Source of the DNA: Siphonodentalium dalli
Lineage: Eukaryota; Mollusca; Scaphopoda; Gadilida; Siphonodentaliidae
Direction: 5' to 3'
Length of the DNA: 64,000 bases
Assembly: GCA_032622095.1 (NCBI GenBank)
Contig: CP136061.1
Location: forward strand, 91,365,845-91,429,844
In this document: piece after piece, positions 49,557 through 60,699 of the stretch
Layout: each line of letters starts with the position of its first letter
Position numbering within the stretch: the first letter of the stretch is position 1
The notes under the pieces: model-generated
The model's database searches: none
What the model saw: the letters and a program-made list of their open reading frames with translations, nothing else
Told to the model about the DNA's origin: nothing
Program-made: the position numbers and the translations under genes

Positions 49557-50920
49557 ATGGATGACAAAACTACTGCACTTTCGGAATCGCAGTGCCCTTC
49601 TTAGGGCGCCGATTCCGAAAAGGTACGTCGCCTTACAGCAGAGAATCGAAGATTAAACAAACGCCTATCGGAACTGCAATACCACGACACCAGCCGCCGA
49701 GCCAACGCCATCGAACAGTACAAAAGCACAGACTACCGAAAATCAGCCCAAAAGAAACGACCGCAAAACCCAACGAAACGGCGCCTATTGCCAATCAATC
49801 AGACAGCATAGAAATGGACAATGACATACGCCATACTGAGACCGACATATCCGACAAAGAATTTGCCATCGTCCACCACAGAAACAGAAGGGAGAAGAGA
49901 AAGGTAATGGAACCAACGCCATAAATAATCAGCCCGATCCATACACCAGCCAAGAAAGCGCGCCCGACAACAAACAACGTCGAGTCTCAACAACCGATTC
50001 AACCACCGAACAATACCAACGACAAACCACCCATCAACCGACAACGACGAGCCATAATCATAGCCGAGAACCCGACCAAAGAGATGAAGGAAAGTCCCTA
50101 CTATATGCACAGGATAATAGGCACCAACCACCCGATCAGAACATCAACCACCAAAGCAGGCACCCTCCTCTTGTACCCACAAAACGAAGAGACAAAGCAA
50201 TTCCTACTGACCAAGGCAAGCAACATCAAAGAGTTCAAAGAAGCAGAAGTGACATTTAGATTGACAAACGGCAGCAGACGACAACCAACTACACACCAGG
50301 CAGTAATGTGCGGCGTACCGCCATCAATAACAGACGACGAGATCCGACAGGACATCGGCAGCAACATAGAGGTACATCGCTTCAAAAACACACACGACAA
50401 CCAACCGACATGGAAAGTGAAAATCACCTGTCCGGACGAAGACACAAAGAAACGAGGCATGAACGGAGTGAGACTGGGAGCAAACCTCAACAAATTCAAA
50501 GTTATCGACTTCAAGAAGGAACCTCATGTAACCCAATGCTACAAATGCCAAAAGTTTAACCACACGGCTGAATTTTGCAAGAACAAAGACGACATATGCA
50601 AGAACTGTTCCGGTAACCACAAACACCAAAATTGTACAAGCACCATCCGAAAATGTGCAAACTGCAACAACGACCACAACTCAGTCTACAAAGGATGCCA
50701 CGCATATCGACAGGAAGTAACGACCAAAGAAACAAAAATAATTTCATACGCAGCAGCCACATCGAAACCCGCCGAAACAACCGATACCCTGAAACTCGCC
50801 GCTGTCATCACATCAACAATTGTAAAAGTCCTCAATGCGTCAGGTGAATCCAAACAAGATGCCAACAGAAGCGTCAGTCAACACGTCAGCGAAGCTGTCA
50901 ACACCTTCTACCGAACCTAG
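49557..50920 (+). pseudogene. LINE ORF1, gag-like zinc-knuckle protein (disrupted)
   Basis: The likely start is ATG 49557, because the frame there encodes a coiled-coil-like segment (VRRLTAENRRLNKRLSEL) near residues 22-40, after one TAG. The frame then moves near 49700-49790. The second frame has a TAA at 49922 and continues open to 50920. Its C-terminal half holds three zinc knuckles in series: CYKCQKFNHTAEFC, CKNCSGNHKHQNC and CANCNNDHNSVYKGC. This order (coiled coil, RNA-binding region, CCHC triplet) is that of ORF1 proteins in the Jockey and I groups, which package LINE RNA. With two stops and a frameshift it is non-functional as read, unless the assembly has errors. Confidence 0.85.
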
Positions 50921-51004
50921 CTCAGCGCAGAAGCCATACAACAGTTCACATTCAGACGTTAAAACAACACCGACACTTAACAGCTTCCAATCTTCACACC
51001 TACA

Positions 51005-53779
51005 ATGGCAGACACGACTCACACCACGAAATACAAGAAAGCTCCTGATTGCCTCTTACACCTGCTCCACATCAACATCAACGGATTAACTACAAAGCGA
51101 CAAATTCTACAAGAATACATCACCGACACCCAACCAGCCATCAACGAAACCAAGCTCAACGACGATAGCCGGATTAGCTTCACGAACTACAAAATTGCGC
51201 GCAGGGACCGGAACACCCACGGAGGAGGGGTTGCTCTACTCATCCACAAAGAACTGAAACATGCCATACTAAACACCGACGACTTAGACGAAGAAACTTT
51301 GGCAGTCGAAGTCACCGTTCGTGGCACCAAGACTGCCATTGTCGCTACCTACAACCCACCACTCACATAACTCAGCAACGCCTCCTTCCACCACTTCACA
51401 TCTACACATCGACAATGCATATTCATCGGAGACTACAACGCGAAACACACCTTCTACGGATGCAAACGGACCAACAGCAACGGCGACCGAATGTTCGACA
51501 TCATCGAAGACCAAGATCTACTCATACTCAACAACAAAGACGAACCTACACACTACCATGCTGCAACCAACGAATGGGACATCCTCGACTTAGCCATCGC
51601 CACCCCATCCATCACAACGAAAGGATTCCTGTGCCAGGTAGGGGACGACATCTCCAGCGACCATCTACCCGTCCACATCAAGATCAGCAACGCCACTGCT
51701 GATCGCCACCAGAAAACCCTCCGACGCAACTTCAACAAAGCCAACTGGGATCTATTTCGTCAACACATCACAGACAACATCGACAAAACATCCATCACAT
51801 CAACAACCGACATCAACACTACATGCCAGCATCTCTCGCAGACCATCGACTCAGCCCTAGACATAGCATGCCCAAAACAGCCAGTCAACATCACAGCATG
51901 GCGCGTCTCTCCTGAAACCCTCAACATGATCCGTCTAAAACGCAAGCTCCGAAGACTACAACAGACGAACCCAAATGACGCCCACTACAGACAACTATAT
52001 AACAACATGAACAAGCAGGTAAAAGCAGCAGTGAAAAAAGAAAAGCAAGAATCCTGGCAGCGAGCAACGACAGAACTCGGCGACAGGAAAATGACCAAAC
52101 ACTTCTGGAAGACCTTCAAAACTCTCACAGGCACCGGAACAGCCAACAATAATACAGAAAAACCCATCAAGAAAGCAGACGGAATCATGACTTCAGGAGA
52201 CCGCGAAAAAGCTGAAACGTTCGCAGACAATCTACAAAAATATTCACAACACCCACCAAGGCCCATCATACGACGACAACTTCAAAATAACCGTTGAGAA
52301 CCACATCAAAGACAAACCAGACCTCTTCAAACCACTAGACAACATCAACAACGAAGACGAAGTCTTTCCCATAGAAGCGCCCGTCACACAAGACGAGATC
52401 GCATCAAACCTAAAGAAAGGAAAAAACAACTCAGCACCAGGCAACGACAACATCACCTACTCGATCCTACGACAAGCACCACCGCCTTCTTTGCTAGACT
52501 GGTCATCCTATTCAACGCGTGCCTAACTATTGGTTACTTCCCAACAGCATGGAAAACGGCCGTCGGAGTAATGATACCCAAGCCATACAAAGACCGCTCG
52601 ATCCCCAACAACTACCGACCCATCAGCCTCCTGCAGTGTACCGGAAAACTCTTCGAGAGAATCATCAGCAACAGACTACGTGAACATCTAGAATCATCCA
52701 ACTTCTTCAACCCATGGCAGCGCGGTTACCGACGAGGGAAAGAAGGCATGGAACACATCATCCGACTAGCAGAAGACGCACGACTATCCCTAGGCAAGAA
52801 TTGGACAACAGCCGCAGTATTCCTAGACGTAGAAAAAGCCTTCGACTCCGTATGGCACGACGGCATCCGATACAAAATCAGCCATCTCAACATCGCAAGA
52901 AAATACACACGCCTTATCTCATTTCTACAAGACCGTCAACTCAGCGTCCGCATTGACAACGAAACATCAAACCCAGTCTACCTACGCACCGGAACACCCC
53001 AAGGATCAGTACTAAGCCCGCTCCTCTTTCTAATCTACGCCAACGACATACCTATAGACAGACACAACAACGTTCAAATATCACAGTTTGCCGACGACCT
53101 AGGACTCTGGACTTCACACACAAACCCCCAAATCCGACAGAAACGACTGCAAAAGACACTCAACGACCTATCAACATGGTGCTCAAAATGGAGAATTAAA
53201 CTCAACGCGAAGAAGACCCGACTCATCCTATTCCACAGACGAAGGAAAACACAGGCCATCAACATCAAGATCGACAACGAGACAATCAAACCATCCGACC
53301 AAGCAATCCTACTAGGAATAACCTTAGACCAAAAGATGACCTTCAACTCACACATCAATAAGATAGCCGACAAAGCCCGAAAAAGAACCAACCTACTAAG
53401 ATGCCTCCTGGGTACAGACTGGGGAACCGACAGCCAAACACTCATCGACCTATACCAAATCTTCGTCCGACCAGTCATGGAGTATGGTGCCGCCATCCTC
53501 ATAGCAGCTCCAAAGACCTACATCGAAAAACTACAGAAAGTCCAGAATAAAGCTCTCCGCATCGCACTCCGCCAACCACCATGGACACCGATCAACGCCC
53601 TCCACGACGCAGCGAATATACCTACAATCAAGCAAAGACTGATGGAACTCAGAAACATGACATTAGCCCGACTAGACAACAGCCCACTCCTCCTGGAACT
53701 CCAAGTTAGAAACCACCTACTCACCACGAAAAAGACGAAGTCCATCCTCCAACTAGACGAAACAGACAGACCAACATAA
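51005..53779 (+). pseudogene. LINE ORF2, APE endonuclease and reverse transcriptase (disrupted)
   Basis: Starts at ATG 51005. The N-terminal apurinic-type endonuclease shows ININGL, INETKLN (catalytic Glu), GDYNAKH and SSDHLPV (Asp-His), so its active residues are kept. A linker with an NSAPGNDNI-type motif follows. The reverse transcriptase has LDVEKAFDSVWHDG, GTPQGSVLSPLLF and the FADD box at about 53090. A thumb-like region ends at 53779. Disruptions are one TAA at 51368 and two frameshifts near 52245 and 52500; the last 402 codons are intact. No RNase H domain is present, which favours Jockey over I or R1-type elements. It would nick target DNA and prime reverse transcription there. Confidence 0.9.
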
Positions 53780-53920
53780 CCTCGACAGCACCAGACTCAT
53801 CCACCACGCTTCCGCCGCCTTGCCTCCAACCACAGTAACTACGACAGCCACAATATCGATTTCCATCGAAAAGCCAAGAAAGGGTGAAGGGACGTGCAAA
53901 CTGCAGTCCGGACATCCTAC

Positions 53921-53935
53921 CCGGCCTTCGGCCGG
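53921..53935 (+). other. GC-only stem-loop at the LINE 3' end
   Basis: CCGGCCTTCGGCCGG folds into a 6-bp stem with a 3-base loop, 13 bases before the insertion boundary. LINEs without poly-A tails often use a 3' hairpin for template recognition, so this is a candidate. Confidence 0.5.
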
Positions 53936-53948
53936 AAACAACTCAACA

Positions 53949-55330
53949 ACTTTTCGTTGATAGATGAACTGAAACAAATAAGTGGACAACCATCATCTAA
54001 GTCGCACCATGCGTATTATCTGCTGTCCAAGTATGAGATTTTTCAATGTGGTGATGTTGAAAAGTTGATAAGACGTCGCAAAACCAACGATGGGCCCAAT
54101 ATAGTATTTCATAACCATCGAAGAGACATTTGATGTTAACAAACGTGCCCACATTGCTACTGGCCATGTTGGCCGCGATCGGATGTTGAAGGAGTTAGGC
54201 AAGAAGTATGCCAATGTAACCGGGGATTCCGTTGAGCTGTTTAAGACAATGTGCATTGACTGTCAGCGAAAACGAGTTCGACCGATGATAAAGGGTGTGG
54301 TTGTTAGTCCGATTTTGTCTAAAGAGTTCTCCTCTCGTAGTCAAGTTGACCTCATCGATATGCAGTCGCTACCGCGTGGTTCTTTCATATTGATTATGGT
54401 GTATCAGGATCATCTTACAAAGTTCTGTGTTATCCGCCCACTGACATCAAAACGAGCTTCTGAGGTTGACTACCATCTCTTGGACATATTTCTGTTATTC
54501 GGTGCGCCGTATATTCTACAGAGCGACAACGGTTCATAATTCACAGCTCAAATCATTTCTGATTTGAAGGAGTTGTGGCCATAGCTAGTGATAGTACATG
54601 GTAAACCACGTCACCTAAAATGTCAAGGATCTGCTGAACGTGCGAATTATGACACCAAAGACATGCTTGTCCCCTGGATGAGTGAAAACGATACCGCTGA
54701 TTGGAATATTGGCATCAAATTTGTCCAGTTTCGTAATAACTCGAGTATTAATGCGGGCATCAAACAGTCACCCTATGCAACCGTATTCGGTGTCGAAGCC
54801 ATAATCGGTTTGACATCTTCGTCATTGCTACATGAAGTCATTCTGAAACTACAAACAGAAGATGACTTCTTTCAGTTCTATCCGACCGTTCAGCTCAACC
54901 AGAAACGACGACACATCAACTACAACCAACGACCCCTCAACCAGAAACGACGACTCGTCAATCAACGACTCCTCAACCAGAAACGACGACTCTTCAACCA
55001 GAAACGACGACTTCTCAACTAGAATCAATGACTACTCAACCAGAAACGACGACTCCTCAACCAGAAACGACGACTCCTCAACTAGAACCAACGACTGCTC
55101 AACCAGAAACGACGACTCCTCAACCGGAAAACTACGACAACAGAAACTACGAATCAACTAGAACCAACGAGCAACATAGCCAATAAAAGACAACTTGCAA
55201 TTGCAGCACAGCAGGAACAAGCCGAACGTGTGGTAAAGCGAAGCCGGTGATTCTGAAGGATGGTTCCGTTGGTGACAACGTGGCAGTTCCCATTCCATCT
55301 GTTGACAGGGGGCGTGGTGATGTGTTATAA
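53949..55330 (+). pseudogene. KRBA2-like DDE integrase gene, main part (after LINE)
   Basis: The domain order is a leading SKSHHAYYLLSKYEIFQCGDVEKL segment in pieces, then an HHCC-type zinc region (H and H in AHIATGHVG, C and C in MCIDC). The DDE core has Asp in LIDMQS (about 54350), Asp in QSDNGS (about 54525) and Glu in GSAERAN (about 54635). A FGVEA segment, a Thr/Pro-rich QPETTTP repeat and a C-terminal GDNVAVPIPSVDRGRGD motif ending at 55330 follow. This is the layout of KRBA2-like integrase proteins common in invertebrates. Defects are a one-base insertion near 54110, TAA at 54537, TAG at about 54582, a one-base deletion near 54870 and a further break near 55240. All three acidic catalytic residues survive, although the Glu-like position after QSDNGS is a stop. 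Confidence 0.85.
54895..55150 (+). repeat. 21-bp coding minisatellite (QPETTTP)
   Basis: About a dozen units of CAACCAGAAACGACGACTCCT within the integrase gene. In the ancestral frame they encode a Thr/Pro/Glu linker. The fragment at 35-476 has only two or three units, so the copy number is unstable. Confidence 0.85.
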
Positions 55331-55368
55331 ATTTTGTGTTGCATGTTTTGATTATTCATTTTTGTTAT

Positions 55369-55384
55369 AATAAACATAAATAAA
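55369..55384 (+). terminator. Overlapping AATAAA polyadenylation signals
   Basis: AATAAA at 55369-55374 and 55379-55384, 40-50 bases after the integrase stop codon. A suitable 3' end for the transposon gene. Confidence 0.5.
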
Positions 55385-55429
55385 TATGAAATATCGTTCA
55401 GTTATTTTTTTAAATACCCATAAATACTC

Positions 55430-55760
55430 TTCAGTCATATGGCCAAATGACTGGTGGTCAATTTCAGTCATCTGGCCAAATGGCTGAAATGTTTAGGCGC
55501 TAATTTATGGTCTGTAGAGTGCCCTAAAAAAAATAAAAAAATGAATTGTTTTTTTGGGTTAGGCCTATGGTCGACTCGCATATATAAGAGAATGCATTGG
55601 CACTGGGTATATGGGTCGATACAAAAATCGGACCTGGCACTCAAAGGGTTAAAGTTGATATATTTTTACATTTACTTGTTTGGCGGTCACAGGCATTTCA
55701 CACATTGACTGAAAGTTTTAGGCATTTGGCCAAATGACTGATTTGACGTATTGACTAACA
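55430..55760. repeat. Right subterminal palindromes and right TIR
   Basis: The palindromic motif recurs near 55433, 55463 and 55719, the last within the TIR (55681-55760). Between them lies a stray half of the hairpin MITE of 31191-31408 (about 55575-55650). Confidence 0.75.
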
Positions 55761-55764
55761 TATA

Positions 55765-58678
55765 CATGTACTTTCAGAAAATACAAAACACCACACCGTT
55801 ATATCCCACCAATGTCAGTGTCTCGATATCATTTGACCAAATTTCTTTTCAAGACACGGCGTGAAATATATCGCATTGAGTAAACAATTTCCCGTTGTTT
55901 CGATTCAACTTCAAGTTCGCGGTAAAATCAAAACCGCAATTTGTAAGTGGTAAACATCAGAAAAAAGACATCAGGTACATGCAGAAACTGATTGCTGTGC
56001 ATATTTATTTCTATTTGAGGTGGCAATGTTTCATGTTTATCAACATTTTTAACGATAAGAGCGATGGTAATTGAGGGACTATATTGTATCTAGCGCATTA
56101 AATTTAAAATAAAAAGTCGTGGGGTGAACAAATTCCTTCCCGACACCCTTCGGAAAGAAGCTTTGAGAAATGTAAAATGTCAAACATTAATGTGACTAAC
56201 AACTCATATGATCTGTTACTCTCACAACACCTAAAATTTCCAAGTCTGGCATAGTGACTGTTTGTCATTTATTATAACACAGGTTGCTCCGGAAGACTAT
56301 CAAAAGTGTCAAGGCATAATGCTAGATACTGGGCTGGTTAACAGACTAATCGGGAAATGGTTAGAAATTATGGAATTGTGTGTATCCTGTACAATGACCT
56401 AAGTTTGAATATATAAATCAACTTGTCCTGATGTAACTAATGCCTAGATCATTGCGTGCATGGACAAAGAGCGAGCAAATGTCTCAAACAGTAATGTGAC
56501 TATCAATGGGTAGAAAATATCTCATCAGTGCCAATCAGTGAATTATTTGCATGTCTGTCAACTCAGATGATCTCTCACAAGAACTAAAGTATCCAAGTAT
56601 GGTATAGTTCTATGACTGCTTGCCATCAACATGTATATATATAAACAAGTAGGATATGTCCGGATTTTTCTCTCACACCCCTGGACCGAGTTCAACCAAA
56701 TTTGGTGCGATGACTCAGAGTACCCTGGCGGATGTTGTAATGGTGTTACTCAAAATTTTGAATTAAATTTTTTTAACTAAAATTGGTTTTGTTAAATTGA
56801 GCAATACATATAAATCAAAATGTTTTAATGATCAAAATGTGCTTGAAGCGCACGAAGTGGCCGCCACTAAATAAAGGCTATGTCTAGGATCAAAAATATG
56901 CACGAAGTCCCACAAAGGGAGCCACAGTTATCTTCGACGCTGAATATATTCGGGAGCCTGTTTCAGCCAGTTTAGTATAATAGAAGTAAGTTGATCAAGT
57001 AGACTAACATAAGTGGTATGGAATATGTTAGATAATGGACTAGTTGACAGACTAATCAGGAAATTGTTAGAAATTAAGAAATTTTGTGTATCCTGCACAA
57101 TGAGCTAGGTTTACAGATGATCACCAATTTATAAAACATTTGTTTTTCAATTAAAACAGCTTCTGAAACAGTTTAAACTGTTTTATTTGAACTAAATGAG
57201 ATCATTCCCAGTCATATGAGTGATATTAGTAGAGTTCCGTGCCGTTTTAGACCAAATTTAGTGAAATTTTGGGGGTGGGTGTCAAACAATTGGGAGTACA
57301 AAATTATTTGTTTTGCAGGTTTGGGGTGGTGGGTCCCCGAAAATGCCAGATGCAATAAAACGGCATACTTTCCTGCAAATTTTTTACTACCCCTCCCTCT
57401 TATCAAGGCAAAATTTGTGAACTTTATATTTACTCTCAATTATATTGTCAATCAATCAGCAAGCCGCTCAAAATGCAGCGTCTTGTTTTTGGAATTCGTT
57501 TGATGACTAAAGTTGAAAAAATCTACCACAAGCATATCGGGTTTTACATGGCTTTTACCAGTGTTTCATTGTAAACCTGACTGTACCTTGCCTTTACTTT
57601 GAACTTCCAATGGTATGCCATTTTACATGGCTTTTTACATGGCTTTTACCAGAGTATATCGTTATAAACCTGACTCCACAAGAGTAGACCATGGTTTATC
57701 GGGCTATTACCAGAGTGTTTTATTGTAAACCTGACTTTACCACATTTTACCAGAGTAGCTGACTTTTACCAGCGTGTTTTTATAAGGGTTAGAACAGTTA
57801 AGGGGGAATATAAGCTGACAGAGAAGTGCAAATAGTCCGTTTTGCTTTATGTGTATGAATATGTTAATCCCAAAACAGAGAGTGCTTTTATGGCTAACAT
57901 AGCTCAAATGCGCTATGGTAGACCAACAATCAGACCTTTCGTGCTGCTTCACTGCACCTTGAAGAGATAAAAGCTGTGCCGGTATTTCTTGTTGAATTCA
58001 GGACAATGTGGTATCCCCATTGCTCATTCCGATATGGGCACCATAAAACAATGTTGCAATATATTTAAACTTGGCAACCCATTTAAAATAGATTGGTACA
58101 ACATGTAAACTCGACAACCCATTTACGAAAGATTTATATAACTTATAAATACCCCGTGCAATTTTGTTCAATTATACACGTGATTGATGTCGACCGCGGA
58201 GATTAATTACCAATAGCACGTACATTAGTGAAATATATATGAATGAATTCAATTGCAGCATGGTCAATAATTTACACGACATATGCAAACACCAGGGCAT
58301 CGAAAAACCACGCGATAATTCGCGCGGTTTCGGAGGAGTCCGGCATCTCCCATTGACGATATTTATATCACTACGACGAATCGTATTATATTATGTACAC
58401 GTAAATTCCAAGCCCTTATCTATACATTGTTTTGTCACGCGCGGGATAAATTGGTCCCTACTGCACGAAATTACAGTTTGAACACAACTCTTCCACCGAA
58501 AGTTAAATACAATGTTTTAGACAGGATACCGTTTCTCTCGTTAGAGAGCTCAGGTAAATTCGCATGCATCAAATGTTGAAATTAACTAGTTCTACTCGGA
58601 TGGAAAGTGTGTATATCCTGTGGATATGATTTTAAGTAAATTAGGTATATTCGCAAAATCAAGGCTGTTTATCGTAGG
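55765..58678. repeat. Weak direct duplications, otherwise blank
   Basis: Segments of ~110 bp near 56310-56400 and 57020-57110 are direct copies (GGCTGGTTAACAGACTAATC, TTGTGTGTATCCTG-ACAATGA). 57541-57780 is a ~75-bp degenerate tandem repeat of TTTTACCAG-GT and ATTGTAAACCTGACT. No ORF here has a recognisable domain. Confidence 0.55.
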
Positions 58679-60687
58679 TATGTGAAGTTAGTTCGACGTT
58701 CAATATTCATTCGATATTCGCGCGAAGTTGGTTCGACGTTCGATATTCGATATTCAAAACAAACAAATAAATTTTCGTTTTATGCACGAGGGGTGCGCCA
58801 TGAGTCCAATTCGTGCTCTCCCACTCAAAATTCGTGCGAAATTCCGCGCTTTTCCTGTTTTCCAGACCATACCATCATCGAACGTGAAATAAAATTTCAG
58901 GAAAAAAAGGTGGAAAATTTGTGAGTTGGAGAGCACGAATTAGGTATTATAGAAGTCTCCCAGTGCAATAATGTTTTCTGCGAACTTTTTTTCTCTCGAT
59001 ACGTTAGCTTAAATGTTCTGTCCAGCTATGGCGTTCTATATTCAAAACGCATGACGCTCACCAGCTATTGTCTGGAAAACAGGAAAAGCGCGGAATTTCG
59101 CACGAAGTTTCAGTGGGAGAGCACGAATTGAACTCATGGCGCACCCCTCATGCATAAAACGAAAATTGATTTTTTTGAAATTTTCGAAGTGCCTAATGTC
59201 GAAAATCGAACGTCGAACTAACTTCACGCGAATGTCGAATGAATATCTGAATTTCGAATGAATATCGAACATGAAATAAAATTTCAGCTAAAAAAAAATT
59301 GTGAGATGGAGAGCACGAATTAGGTGTATAGAAAGAAGTCTCCTGGTGCAATAAATTTTTCTACGAACTTTTTTTTTCGATATGTCAGCTTAAATTTTCT
59401 GTCCAGCTATGTTATTCGATATTCAAAACTCATGACGCTTACCATGTCTGGACTTGTAGATTGGCATGTGCAGTTCTCATATGGGAATGACTATAATTAT
59501 CAAATGTCAGCTCAATTGGCCCATCAATACAGCCTGCGCCCTCTACAGCTCTATGTCATGTAAGTGGGTTTTTTTTAAGTCCAACAATGGTCTGGAAAAC
59601 AGGAAAAGCGCGGAATTTCGCACGAAGTTTATATGGGAGAGCATGAATTGGACTCATTGCGCACCCCTCGTACATGCATACACCGAAAATGTATTTTTTT
59701 GAAATTTCTCAGTGCCGAATATCGAATATCGAACGTCGAAATAACTTCACGCGAATCTCGAATGAACATCTGAATATCGAATGCATATCGAACGTGAAAT
59801 AAAATTTCAGCTAAAAAAAACAGTGGAAAATGTGTGAGTTGGAGAGCACGAATTAGGTATATAGAAGTCTCCCAGTACAATCAATATTTCTGCGATTTTA
59901 AGTTTTTTTCAATATGTTAGCCGAAATATTCAGTCCAGCTATGGTATTCGCAACATATCCTCTCGGAAATACGCATATAATCGACCTATAATGTGAAATT
60001 GGTACATAATGTGATTATTAGATTCTGAAATAAGCAGATAATGGAGTCATATGCGTTTTTTCCTTTCATGGTGCGGCCCACAATGAATACACAGTTGAAG
60101 AGCGTACACCTGGAAAGTCGTGAGTTAGCTTATTTGTTTCATTGTCCGCACAAAATCGGCTTAGCATCACCTCATTATGAGTCGATAATGTGACTAAAAC
60201 TATCCAATCTTGAGCACATTAGCAACTCAAAATGAGGCAATTCTAAGCAGAATATCTACCTAAAACAAGTTATATTATTAGCAGACAATGTGCTTGTTTT
60301 TGTGACAAGTGGTTGGTATTCGATATTCAAAACGCATAACACAGACCATATATGGACATGTAGATTGGCATGTGCAGTTCTCATATGGGAGTGACTATAA
60401 TAATCAAATTTCAGCTCAATCGGCTCGTCAATACAACCTGCGCCCTCTGCAGCTATATGTCGTGTAAATGTAAATTTTCTAAGTCCAGCTATGGTCTGGA
60501 AAACAGGAAAACCGCGGAATTTCGCACGCAGTTTCAGTGGGAGAGCACGAATTGAACTCATGGCGCACCCCTCATGCATCAAACGAATTTATTTTTTTAT
60601 TTGAATATCTAATATCGAATGTCGAACGTCGAACTAACTTCACGCGAATATCGAATGAATATCGAACGACGAACTAACTTCACACAT
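58679..60687. mobile_element. Element C: 2.0-kb inverted-repeat element with internal direct repeats
   Basis: Left (58679-58875) and right (about 60495-60687) ends are inverted repeats of about 195 bp, starting ATGTGAAGTTAGTTCG-like. CTGTTTATCGTWGG flanks both sides (58665-58678, 60688-60701; 13 of 14 match), a candidate target duplication. Inside, a ~530-bp unit (GTCTGGAAAACAGGAAAAGC, GAGAGCACGAATT, GGCGCACCCCTC) repeats three times in one orientation, and the first block is inverted. A 363-bp MITE is inserted at 59951-60313. Confidence 0.7.
59951..60313 (+). mobile_element. 363-bp MITE family, copy 3, nested
   Basis: Flanked by TGGTATTCG at 59942-59950 and 60314-60322, a 9-bp duplication of element C sequence that also occurs intact in a neighbouring unit as TTATTCG. 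Its length equals copy 1. It clearly postdates element C. Confidence 0.85.
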
Positions 60688-60699
60688 CTGTTTATCGTT

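Larger units (their letters stand above)
49435..53948 (+). mobile_element. Jockey-like LINE, apparently near full length, with 13-bp target duplication
   Basis: Flanked by ACTTTTCGTTGAT at 49422-49434 and 53949-53961 with no mismatch. The element is 4.5 kb with a ~120-bp leader, two ORFs 84 bp apart, a ~165-bp 3' region and no poly-A tail. A GC-only stem-loop (53921-53935) sits 13 bases from the 3' end. The coding strand is markedly rich in A and C, unlike the surrounding DNA. The exact duplication indicates a fairly recent insertion, although both ORFs already contain disruptions. Confidence 0.9.
47524..55760 (+). mobile_element. Ginger/KRBA2-type DNA transposon with nested LINEs
   Basis: The terminal inverted repeats of ~80 bp (47524-47605 and 55681-55760) end TGTTA...TAACA and are about 90 percent identical by eye. 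TATA flanks both ends (47520-47523, 55761-55764), a 4-bp target duplication. Ginger elements, as established, are cut-and-paste transposons with Gypsy-like integrases, TG..CA-type termini and mostly 4-bp duplications. The cargo is one integrase gene in forward orientation, preceded by a TATA box and followed by AATAAA signals. A truncated LINE (about 48030-49213) and a full LINE (49435-53948) inserted later. Removing the second leaves about 3.7 kb. Confidence 0.8.

Noticed and set aside
49795-50780. Minus-strand ORFs opposite LINE ORF1
   Set aside because: Shadows of the A/C-rich coding strand; the plus strand has the zinc knuckles.
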